A stretch of DNA of 12,067 nucleotides from an uncultured Collinsella sp. (GTDB lineage Bacteria; Actinomycetota; Coriobacteriia; Coriobacteriales; Coriobacteriaceae), in the NCBI GenBank assembly GCA_902470835.1, contig CABRHR010000061.1, forward strand, positions 1 to 12,067. Direction: 5' to 3'. The position numbers and the translations under genes were made by a program. Under the pieces are notes generated by a model. The model saw nothing but the letters and a program-made list of their open reading frames with translations. It was not told the origin of the DNA and searched no databases. Positions 1 to 5,042 of this stretch are shown here, piece by piece (position 1 is the first letter of the stretch; every line of letters begins with the position of its first letter).

Positions 1-45
1 GATAGCGTAGCGTCTCGTGGGCTCGGAGATGTGTATAAGAGACAG
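1..45. other. Nextera adapter remnant, left end (artefact)
   Basis: This is synthetic library sequence, not genome. Positions 12-45 match the Illumina Nextera read-2 adapter, and 27-45 are the 19-base Tn5 mosaic end. Bases 4-11 (AGCGTAGC) sit exactly where an i7 index would lie, and bases 1-3 (GAT) match the end of the P7 primer. From memory, the reverse complement GCTACGCT is the N709 index. Any protein that appears to start at 31 (beginning V/M-YKRQ) is reading adapter. Genomic DNA starts at 46. Confidence 0.97.
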
Positions 46-393
46 GTCCAGATCTGCCAGGAGGCAGGTGCCGCGCAGGGCTTCGACGAGGTCGAGGTCT
101 TCCAGTCCAACCACGAGGGCAGCATCGTCGACAAGATCCAGGAGGCCTACGGCAAGGTCGACGGCATCGTCATCAACCCGGCGGCCTACACGCACACGAG
201 CGTCGCGATCCTCGACGCACTCAAGGCCGTCGCCATCCCTGCCGTCGAGGTCCACATCAGCGCCGTAGAGACGCGCGAGGACTTCCGCCAGGTAAGCTAT
301 GCACGCTTGGCCTGCTTCGCTACCATCACCGGCGAAGGCCTCCAAGGCTACGCCCATGCCCTGGAGCTGCTGAGGGAGCGTCTCGAAAAGTAA
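46..393 (+). CDS. aroQ: 3-dehydroquinate dehydratase, type II (5'-truncated)
   Basis: This is the C-terminal part of AroQ, which dehydrates 3-dehydroquinate to 3-dehydroshikimate in the shikimate pathway (cytosolic dodecamer in characterised members). The visible 115 residues contain the family blocks QSNHEG (substrate-binding Asn and conserved Glu), INPAAYTHTSVAILDAL (Asn/Ala loop around the active site) and AVEVHIS with the following R-E-D-F-R segment (conserved His and Arg of the substrate pocket). About 30 N-terminal residues are missing, including the NGPNLNLLG block with the catalytic Tyr/Arg loop, because the contig ends in adapter at 45. Codons from 46 onwards are genomic; the start codon lies off the contig. 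The gene is followed after 49 bases by a strong terminator. Family assignment is secure. Confidence 0.96.
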   Translation, partial: VQICQEAGAAQGFDEVEVFQSNHEGSIVDKIQEAYGKVDGIVINPAAYTHTSVAILDALKAVAIPAVEVHISAVETREDFRQVSYARLACFATITGEGLQGYAHALELLRERLEK

Positions 394-442
394 GCAAACG
401 GTGACAATTCACGAACGCTGATTCGCGTGACTACAACGCCAG

Positions 443-482
443 TGCCGGCAGCAGCAATCTCGCTGCTGCCGGCATTTTATTA
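443..482 (+). terminator. Intrinsic terminator after aroQ
   Basis: A perfect 13-bp stem (443-455 pairing with 462-474, arms beginning TGCCGGCAGCAG) encloses a 6-base loop and is followed by TTTTATTA. It lies 50 bases after the aroQ stop codon and isolates aroQ from the DUF4869 gene downstream. Confidence 0.92.
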
Positions 483-488
483 CTGGCA

Positions 489-494
489 TATAAT
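489..494 (+). promoter_or_regulatory. Possible -10 box for the DUF4869 gene
   Basis: A consensus TATAAT hexamer lies 32 bases before the ATG at 526, directly after the aroQ terminator. No convincing -35 hexamer is present at the right distance, because that stretch is the terminator hairpin. Prediction by eye only. Confidence 0.4.
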
Positions 495-525
495 CGTTGC
501 AGTCACACAATGTCTGGAGACCCGC

Positions 526-993
526 ATGCTGAGCATTCATCTGGGAGATTACCCCGGCTCCATCTACGATACCAAGACCTACTTTAAGAACTCGTACTTG
601 GATTCATGGTTCGAAGACCCCATGGTTGCGCAAATTATTAAAGGCGTTGACGGATCGGAGCTCATCGGCTCTCACAACATCATAAGCAAGCAGCTGGGCT
701 CGATCAGCCCGCTCGAGTTATCCGGCGGAGTAAAGACGCTCCTGCTTGTCCGCAATCTCCCCAACATGGTCTTTAATGCTTCCACCTGCGGCGATAACTG
801 CGCCCGTTGGCTGCTCAAAATTGGCAAAGAACAGGATGTGCTGGTAACCCTTTACCACATCATGAAGTTCCCCTGGAAGCGTTTTGAGATTCGCATCGAT
901 AACGATGGCCGCATCGTCAGGAACATGCAGGAGTTTGTTGGCGCCACGAATGATTTTCTGGATGTTGAAGATGCGACTAGAATGCCGCACTAA
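526..993 (+). CDS. DUF4869-type hypothetical protein (orphan paralogue)
   Basis: This 155-residue soluble protein has no known function. I recognise it as DUF4869-like from family memory, and by homology to the gene at 11120-11557, with which it shares roughly half of its residues over about 139 aligned positions. Conserved blocks in both are TYFKNSY, LGSISPL, LSGGVKTLLL, NASTCGDNCA and GRIV-x-NM. The ATG at 526 was chosen because GGAG lies 6 bases upstream and the homology starts there (MLSIHLGD against VLSVYFGD); the frame is open back to 427, but that part would read through the terminator. Beyond the homologous end (around NMQEF) the protein carries a different tail ending DATRMPH, which may be read-through into scar DNA. 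Unlike the other copy, no ATPase gene follows. It may be a decaying or solo member of the two-gene module. No signal peptide or membrane segment is seen. Confidence 0.8.
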   Translation: MLSIHLGDYPGSIYDTKTYFKNSYLDSWFEDPMVAQIIKGVDGSELIGSHNIISKQLGSISPLELSGGVKTLLLVRNLPNMVFNASTCGDNCARWLLKIGKEQDVLVTLYHIMKFPWKRFEIRIDNDGRIVRNMQEFVGATNDFLDVEDATRMPH

Positions 994-1058
994 GTTCTAT
1001 TGCCGTAATCGCGGAATGCGGTTGCGAAAGACTTATCGGAGTGTTCGAGGGCAGAGCA

Positions 1059-1119
1059 GTAAGCCACGCAAAACGTTTAAAACCAAGGCTACGCCCATGC
1101 GTTGGAGTCGCTGAAAGGC
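1059..1119 (+). pseudogene. Degenerate duplicate of the aroQ 3' end
   Basis: Two blocks match the intact aroQ at the left of the window. Positions 1059-1070 match 292-303 (10 of 12 bases), and 1083-1099 match 342-358 exactly (17 bases, CCAAGGCTACGCCCATG), with further scattered identity to about 1115. In translation the second block reads QGYAHALESLKG against QGYAHALELLRE in AroQ. Between the blocks aroQ has 38 bases and the copy only 12, a 26-base loss that breaks the frame, and stop codons follow. It is therefore a remnant, not a gene. It lies between the orphan DUF4869 gene and the tRNA-Arg terminator. The rest of 994-1058 shows nothing I can identify. Confidence 0.75.
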
Positions 1120-1139
1120 CAATCCACATCAGCAAGACG

Positions 1140-1172
1140 AAAAAAGCCCAGACCACCAAGCGGTCCGGGCTT
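1140..1172 (-). terminator. Intrinsic terminator after tRNA-Arg
   Basis: On the minus strand an 11-bp stem (AAGCCCGGACC pairing with GGTCTGGGCTT, one G-U pair) with a 7-base loop is followed by a run of T (positions 1145 down to 1140). It starts 9 bases after the CCA end of the tRNA gene. Confidence 0.9.
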
Positions 1173-1181
1173 AATAAACGA

Positions 1182-1258
1182 TGGTGCTCCATGGCGGATT
1201 CGAACCGTCGACCTTGGGATTAGAAGTCCCCTGCTCTATCCAACTGAGCTAATGGAGC
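1182..1258 (-). tRNA. tRNA-Arg, anticodon UCU
   Basis: The minus strand folds as a complete cloverleaf. The acceptor stem is GCTCCAT with ATGGAGC, the discriminator base is A and CCA is encoded. The D-arm is GCTC with GAGC. The anticodon loop CTTCTAA gives anticodon TCT, which reads AGA codons, and the T-loop is TTCGAAT. Two stem positions do not pair: the first anticodon-stem pair (G27-A43) and the second T-stem pair (A50-C64). Length is 77 bases including CCA. Its own terminator follows. Confidence 0.93.
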
Positions 1259-1302
1259 AAATAACCGCACGCTCGACCAAATTAATCAGCCAAGCGGCTG
1301 TA

Positions 1303-1308
1303 ATTATA
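1303..1308 (-). promoter_or_regulatory. Possible -10 box for tRNA-Arg
   Basis: A perfect TATAAT lies on the minus strand 45 bases before the tRNA 5' end, just past the ABC ATPase stop codon. The expected -35 region would fall inside the 3' end of the ATPase gene and is not a good match, so this is tentative. Confidence 0.35.
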
Positions 1309-1310
1309 AC

Positions 1311-2081
1311 CTAGTTGAACTGCTCGCGATACGCCTTGCAGACCTCATCGACCGGGCCGTCCATGCGAAGGTCACCCTTCTCAATCCAAACCGCACGCTG
1401 GCAGATGCGCTCAACCTGCTCCATGGAGTGCGAAACGAACAGAACCGTCACGTCACCGCTCTGGATAAAGTGCTGGATGCGGTCCTCGCACTTCTGCTGG
1501 AAGAACACATCACCGACGGACAGCGTCTCATCAACGATCAGAATATCGGGCTCAGTAATCGTCGCGATTGCAAAGGCGATACGCGCCACCATGCCCGATG
1601 AGAAATTCTTAAGCGGCATATCGACAAAGTTCTGCAGCTCAGCGAACTCGATAATGCCGTCAAAGTTGGCGTCGATGAACTCCTTGGTATAGCCGAGCAG
1701 GGCGCCGTTCAAATAGATGTTCTCGCGGGCTGTTAGCTCGGGGTCAAAGCCGGCACCAAGCTCAATCAGCGGCGCGATGTTACCGTGCACCTTAACGCTG
1801 CCCTCGCTTGGCTCAAGCACGCCAGCGATAATCTTGAGCATCGTAGACTTGCCGGAGCCATTGGTGCCGACCAGACCCACGACCTCGCCACGATGAATAT
1901 CAAACGAGATATGCTTAAGCGCCCTAAACTCCTCAAAGAACAACTCATGCTTGGCAAGCTTGATGAAGTACTCCTTGAGGTTGGTCAGCGACTCGGACGC
2001 CATGTTAAAGATCATGGTGACGTCGTCGACCTCGACAGCCAGAGGCTGCTCGCTGTAATCAACAACAGATTCAGTCATCAC
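1311..2081 (-). CDS. Polysaccharide/teichoic-acid-type ABC exporter ATPase
   Basis: This is the nucleotide-binding subunit of an ABC-2 exporter of the TagH/Wzt/RfbE type. It would power export of an undecaprenyl-pyrophosphate-linked glycopolymer through the permease encoded just upstream. In 256 residues it shows Walker A GTNGSGKST (72-80), a diverged signature NFSSGM (159-164, typical of this subfamily in place of LSGGQ), Walker B DILIVDE (179-185) and the switch His in VSHS (about 218). It ends soon after the ATPase domain and lacks the C-terminal carbohydrate-binding domain of long Wzt proteins and the large tail of TagH. AAGGAG precedes two consecutive ATG codons at 2081 and 2078; either could be the start. 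It lies 8 bases after the permease stop, whose TAA overlaps the ribosome binding site, so the pair is clearly one operon. The exported polymer cannot be read from the sequence. Confidence 0.93.
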   Translation of the reverse strand: MMTESVVDYSEQPLAVEVDDVTMIFNMASESLTNLKEYFIKLAKHELFFEEFRALKHISFDIHRGEVVGLVGTNGSGKSTMLKIIAGVLEPSEGSVKVHGNIAPLIELGAGFDPELTARENIYLNGALLGYTKEFIDANFDGIIEFAELQNFVDMPLKNFSSGMVARIAFAIATITEPDILIVDETLSVGDVFFQQKCEDRIQHFIQSGDVTVLFVSHSMEQVERICQRAVWIEKGDLRMDGPVDEVCKAYREQFN

Positions 2082-2089
2082 AGCACTCC

Positions 2090-2935
2090 TTAGATGTAGA
2101 GGATGAACTTGCGCTCGGACTTATGGAACACGGTGTAGCCAATAACAAGCGCAAGAACCGCCCAAGCGACGCACATACCAAACGTCATAAGCGAGGGCGT
2201 AGTCTGGAACAGGAAGATATCACGCATAAACTGCAGGTAGTTGTACATGGGGTTCGCATACATCAAGATACGCACGAGATGCGGCATTTGCGCAATAAAG
2301 TCAGTCGTCCAAAAGATGGGCGTGATGTAAGTCCACGCCGTAATGACGACGCTCCACAGATGCATAACGTCGCGGAAGAAGACCGTAAGGGCAGAGAGCA
2401 TCATGCCCAGGCCCATGCAGAAGCACATAAGCAGCAGCAGGCAGACCGGCAGCAGAATCAGGTGCCAAGAAGGCGCAACGCGGAACCACAGCATAACGAT
2501 GGCGACGGCGACCAGCGAGAAGGCAAAGTTGACCAACGAGAAGAGCACCTTCTGCACCGGGAAGACCCAGCGGTGTACCTTAACCTTCTTGAGCAGCGGA
2601 GCCGCGCCCACAATCGACGTCAGCGCCTGGTTCGTAGACTCGGACATGACGGCAAAGGTAACGTTACCTACGATCAAGTACAGCGGGTACATCTCGGGCG
2701 TAATCGAGCCATTGCGGCCCTGGGCGAAAATCGTCGAGAACACGATGGCCATGACGATCATCATCAGCAGCGGGTTGAGCACCGACCATGCGACGCCCAG
2801 AACGCTACGGCGATACTTGATCTTAAAATCCTTGGTAACCAGCTGACGAAGGATAAACGCGTCCTTCTCAAATTCGTTCTTAGCAAACGTCGCAGGCAGA
2901 CTGCGAGTTTCTTGTTGCTTTGTCTGATCCGACAC
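2090..2935 (-). CDS. ABC-2 polysaccharide export permease (TagG/Wzm type)
   Basis: This is the integral membrane subunit of the exporter, 281 residues. The N-terminal cytoplasmic stretch ends in LVTKDFKIKYRRSVLGVAWSVLNPL, the characteristic amphipathic entry helix of TagG/Wzm/RfbA-type ABC-2 permeases. About six hydrophobic segments follow, and the protein ends in FHKSERKFILYI. The GTG at 2935 was chosen because AAGGAG lies 8 bases upstream; the longer reading from 3007 would place that site inside the gene and adds a non-conserved leader. It is transcribed before the ATPase and diverges from the glycosyltransferase operon that starts at 3096, which suggests both belong to one envelope-glycopolymer locus. 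The substrate may be a teichoic-acid-like or rhamnose-containing polymer; that is inference from neighbours. Confidence 0.93.
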   Translation of the reverse strand: MSDQTKQQETRSLPATFAKNEFEKDAFILRQLVTKDFKIKYRRSVLGVAWSVLNPLLMMIVMAIVFSTIFAQGRNGSITPEMYPLYLIVGNVTFAVMSESTNQALTSIVGAAPLLKKVKVHRWVFPVQKVLFSLVNFAFSLVAVAIVMLWFRVAPSWHLILLPVCLLLLMCFCMGLGMMLSALTVFFRDVMHLWSVVITAWTYITPIFWTTDFIAQMPHLVRILMYANPMYNYLQFMRDIFLFQTTPSLMTFGMCVAWAVLALVIGYTVFHKSERKFILYI

Positions 2936-2974
2936 GGATGCAACTCCTTTACTCGTAATCGTTGACAAACGAAC

Positions 2975-2980
2975 AGTATA
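2975..2980 (-). promoter_or_regulatory. Possible -10 box for the exporter operon
   Basis: TATACT on the minus strand, 39 bases before the GTG at 2935, could be the -10 box of the permease-ATPase operon. The expected -35 position reads ATCGTT, a poor match, so this is weak. Confidence 0.3.
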
Positions 2981-3036
2981 GACCCGACGACCATGCAAAC
3001 GATTCACGCAACAAAACTGGAGAACTAACCCACATC

Positions 3037-3065
3037 TTAGGATGCCGTGACCAAACGGCTATACT
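3037..3065 (+). promoter_or_regulatory. Probable promoter of the GT2-GT2-YfhO operon
   Basis: TATACT (3060-3065) lies 17 bases after TTAGGA (3037-3042), which matches three of six -35 consensus bases. The predicted start of transcription is about 25 bases before the GTG at 3096, which has AAGGAG at 3084-3089. It sits in the 160-base divergent intergenic region. Confidence 0.45.
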
Positions 3066-3095
3066 TTCAAGGATTGAATGTATAAGGAGCATTGA

Positions 3096-4067
3096 GTGAA
3101 TTCTGAATCCATCGCCGTCATCATCCCCTGCTACAACGAAGCGCTCACGATCGGTAAGGTCATCGACGACTTTCACCGCGAGCTTCCGCAAGCGACGGTC
3201 TATGTCTATGACAACAACTCGTCGGACGATACCTCACGCATCGCCACCGAGCACGGCGCCACGGTCCGCTTTGAGCCCCGTCAGGGAAAGGGCAACGTGT
3301 GCCGCCAGATGTTTCGCGACATCGACGCCGATTGCTACCTGATGGTCGACGGCGACGACACCTACCCCGCCGAGGCAGCCAAAGCCCTCTGCGAGCCTAT
3401 CCTCAGCGGCACGGCCGACATGACCGTAGGCGATCGCCTTTCCAACGGCACCTATGCCGAGGAGAACAAGCGTGCCTTCCACGGCTTTGGCAACAATCTG
3501 GTCCGTGCCATGATCAAGTGGATCTATGGCTACAGCTTCGATGATGTCATGACCGGCTACCGTGCCATGAGCCGCCCGTTCGTTAAAACCTTCCCTGTGC
3601 TTTCCGAGGGCTTCCAGATCGAAACCGAGCTCTCGATCCACGCCGTCGACCACCGCTGGCGCATCAAAGATGTGCCCATCGAGTACCGCGACCGTCCGGA
3701 AGGCTCCGAGTCCAAGCTCAATACCGTGAGCGACGGCATTAAAGTCGTTGCGATGATCGGCACGCTGTTCAAGGACTACCGCCCGCTGAAGTTCTTCAGT
3801 CTGGTTGCGCTTTTATTCGCGATTATCGGCCTGGCTTTGGGCATTCCTATCTTTGTTGAGTACTTTCAGACCGGCCTGGTCCCGCGCTTCCCCACCGCCA
3901 TGCTCGCCGCCTCGTTTATGTTCCTGTGCGGACTGAGCCTTGCGACCGGATTCATCCTGGATTCTGTAGCAAAGGTTGAGAAAAAGCAGTGGGAGGTCAA
4001 CGTGTACAGCAAATACGCCTACGATGACCAGCCCGGCCACCCTACTTCCAAGCCAAGCGAGAGGTAA
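3096..4067 (+). CDS. Membrane-anchored GT2 glycosyltransferase (DPM1-like)
   Basis: This 323-residue GT-A fold family 2 glycosyltransferase probably moves a sugar from a nucleotide donor to a polyprenyl-phosphate or lipid-linked acceptor at the inner face of the membrane. The catalytic domain opens with VIIPCYNEA (8-16), carries the donor/metal motif MVDGDDTYP (83-91, D85/D87) and the FQIETEL block (173-179) with the conserved acidic residues, followed by YRDRPEGSESKL. Two hydrophobic segments follow (about 231-256 and 268-292), then a basic-to-acidic cytoplasmic tail. The GTG start is fixed by AAGGAG 6 bases upstream. The next glycosyltransferase begins 6 bases after its stop, so it is the first gene of a three-gene operon. 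The exact sugar cannot be read from the sequence. Confidence 0.9.
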   Translation: MNSESIAVIIPCYNEALTIGKVIDDFHRELPQATVYVYDNNSSDDTSRIATEHGATVRFEPRQGKGNVCRQMFRDIDADCYLMVDGDDTYPAEAAKALCEPILSGTADMTVGDRLSNGTYAEENKRAFHGFGNNLVRAMIKWIYGYSFDDVMTGYRAMSRPFVKTFPVLSEGFQIETELSIHAVDHRWRIKDVPIEYRDRPEGSESKLNTVSDGIKVVAMIGTLFKDYRPLKFFSLVALLFAIIGLALGIPIFVEYFQTGLVPRFPTAMLAASFMFLCGLSLATGFILDSVAKVEKKQWEVNVYSKYAYDDQPGHPTSKPSER

Positions 4068-4073
4068 ACCACC

Positions 4074-5042
4074 ATGCCGCTCATCTCCATCGTCGTGCCG
4101 TGCTACAACGAGCAGGAATCACTTCCGATCTTTCTAAAAGAGCTCGATGGCGTCGTTCGCATTATGACCCAGCAAGACCCCGGCATCTCCTTTGAAGCCG
4201 TCCTCATCGACGATGGCTCGGCAGACAAAACACTCGCCGTCATGAAAGCAGAAGCCGCGGCGGCGCATCCATACGCCATCCGCTGGCACTCTTTCTCGCG
4301 CAACTTTGGCAAGGAGGCGGCGCTACTCGCCGGACTCCAGCACGCAAAGGGCGACTATGTCGCCACCATGGATGCCGACATGCAGGACCCGCCCTCGCTC
4401 CTGCCGCAGATGTACGAGATCTTGCAGACCGAAGACTACGACAACGTCGCCACACGCAGGACCACTCGCGAAGGCGAGCCTCCCATCAGGTCGTTCTGTG
4501 CCCGTATGTTCTACAAGATCATCAACCGCATTTCAAAGGCCGACATCGTCGACGGAGCACGCGATTTTAGGCTCATGAAGCGACCTATGGTCAACGCCAT
4601 CATCTCCATGGGCGAATACAATCGATTCTCCAAGGGCATTTACGGCTGGGTCGGCTTCAAGACCAAATGGCTCCCCTACGTAAACGTCAACCGCGTGGCC
4701 GGCGAGACCAAATGGAGCTTTTGGTCGCTGCTCCTCTATTCCATCGACGGCATCGTCGCGTTTTCCACGGCGCCGCTCTCCCTCGCCGCCCTCACGGGTA
4801 TCGTCTTCTGCCTCATCGCCATCCTGGGATTTATCGTCATCTTGGTCAAAACGCTTGTTTGGGGCGATCCAGTAGGCGGATGGCCCTCCCTTGCCTGCCT
4901 CATTACGCTGTTTGGCGGCATGCAGCTCCTGTGTCTGGGAATCATTGGCGAGTACCTAGCAAAAGCCTACTTGGAGGCCAAGCGCCGCCCCATCTATATC
5001 ATTCGAGAATCCAACGAGGAATCTGATGACACGGCCCAATAA
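4074..5042 (+). CDS. GT2 polyprenyl-phosphate glycosyltransferase (CsbB/GtrB-like)
   Basis: This 322-residue family 2 glycosyltransferase resembles CsbB, GtrB and dolichol-phosphate-mannose synthases, which load one sugar onto undecaprenyl phosphate in the cytoplasm. The motifs in order are VVPCYNE (7-13), LIDDGSAD (44-51), SRNFGKEAALLAGL (75-88), MDADMQDPP (99-107, D100/D102), RDFRLM (163-168) and GETKWSFWSLLLYSIDGI (210-227). The last block is the conserved juxtamembrane segment of this subfamily, and two membrane helices follow (about 228-261 and 270-294). It differs from the preceding GT2 in this GETKW block. Its 3' end overlaps the YfhO gene by 17 bases. CsbB plus YfhO is the known pair for lipoteichoic-acid glycosylation in Bacillus, so it probably makes the lipid-linked sugar used by the next gene product. 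Confidence 0.92.
   Translation: MPLISIVVPCYNEQESLPIFLKELDGVVRIMTQQDPGISFEAVLIDDGSADKTLAVMKAEAAAAHPYAIRWHSFSRNFGKEAALLAGLQHAKGDYVATMDADMQDPPSLLPQMYEILQTEDYDNVATRRTTREGEPPIRSFCARMFYKIINRISKADIVDGARDFRLMKRPMVNAIISMGEYNRFSKGIYGWVGFKTKWLPYVNVNRVAGETKWSFWSLLLYSIDGIVAFSTAPLSLAALTGIVFCLIAILGFIVILVKTLVWGDPVGGWPSLACLITLFGGMQLLCLGIIGEYLAKAYLEAKRRPIYIIRESNEESDDTAQ

Noticed and set aside
427..525. N-terminal extension of the orphan DUF4869 gene (33 residues)
   Set aside because: It would translate through the aroQ terminator hairpin, has no ribosome binding site, and lies outside the homology with the second copy. The ATG at 526 fits much better.
1279..1300. Short hairpin (CAGCC/GGCTG, minus strand) after the exporter ATPase as a terminator
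   Set aside because: The stem has only 5 bp, followed by ATTAATTT, and it falls in the predicted tRNA leader. Too weak to call.
2123..2965. A 280-codon open frame on the plus strand opposite the ABC permease
   Set aside because: The product is rich in Arg, His and Gln with no domain. The opposite strand encodes a clear ABC-2 permease with a good ribosome binding site.
2962..2982. TTGACA with TATAGA as a plus-strand promoter
   Set aside because: The two hexamers are only 9 bases apart, far from the usual 16-18, and over 100 bases from the plus-strand gene; a better-spaced candidate lies at 3037-3065.
2936..3007. 24-residue N-terminal extension of the ABC permease
   Set aside because: The ribosome binding site AAGGAG at 2944-2949 lies inside it and points to the GTG at 2935.
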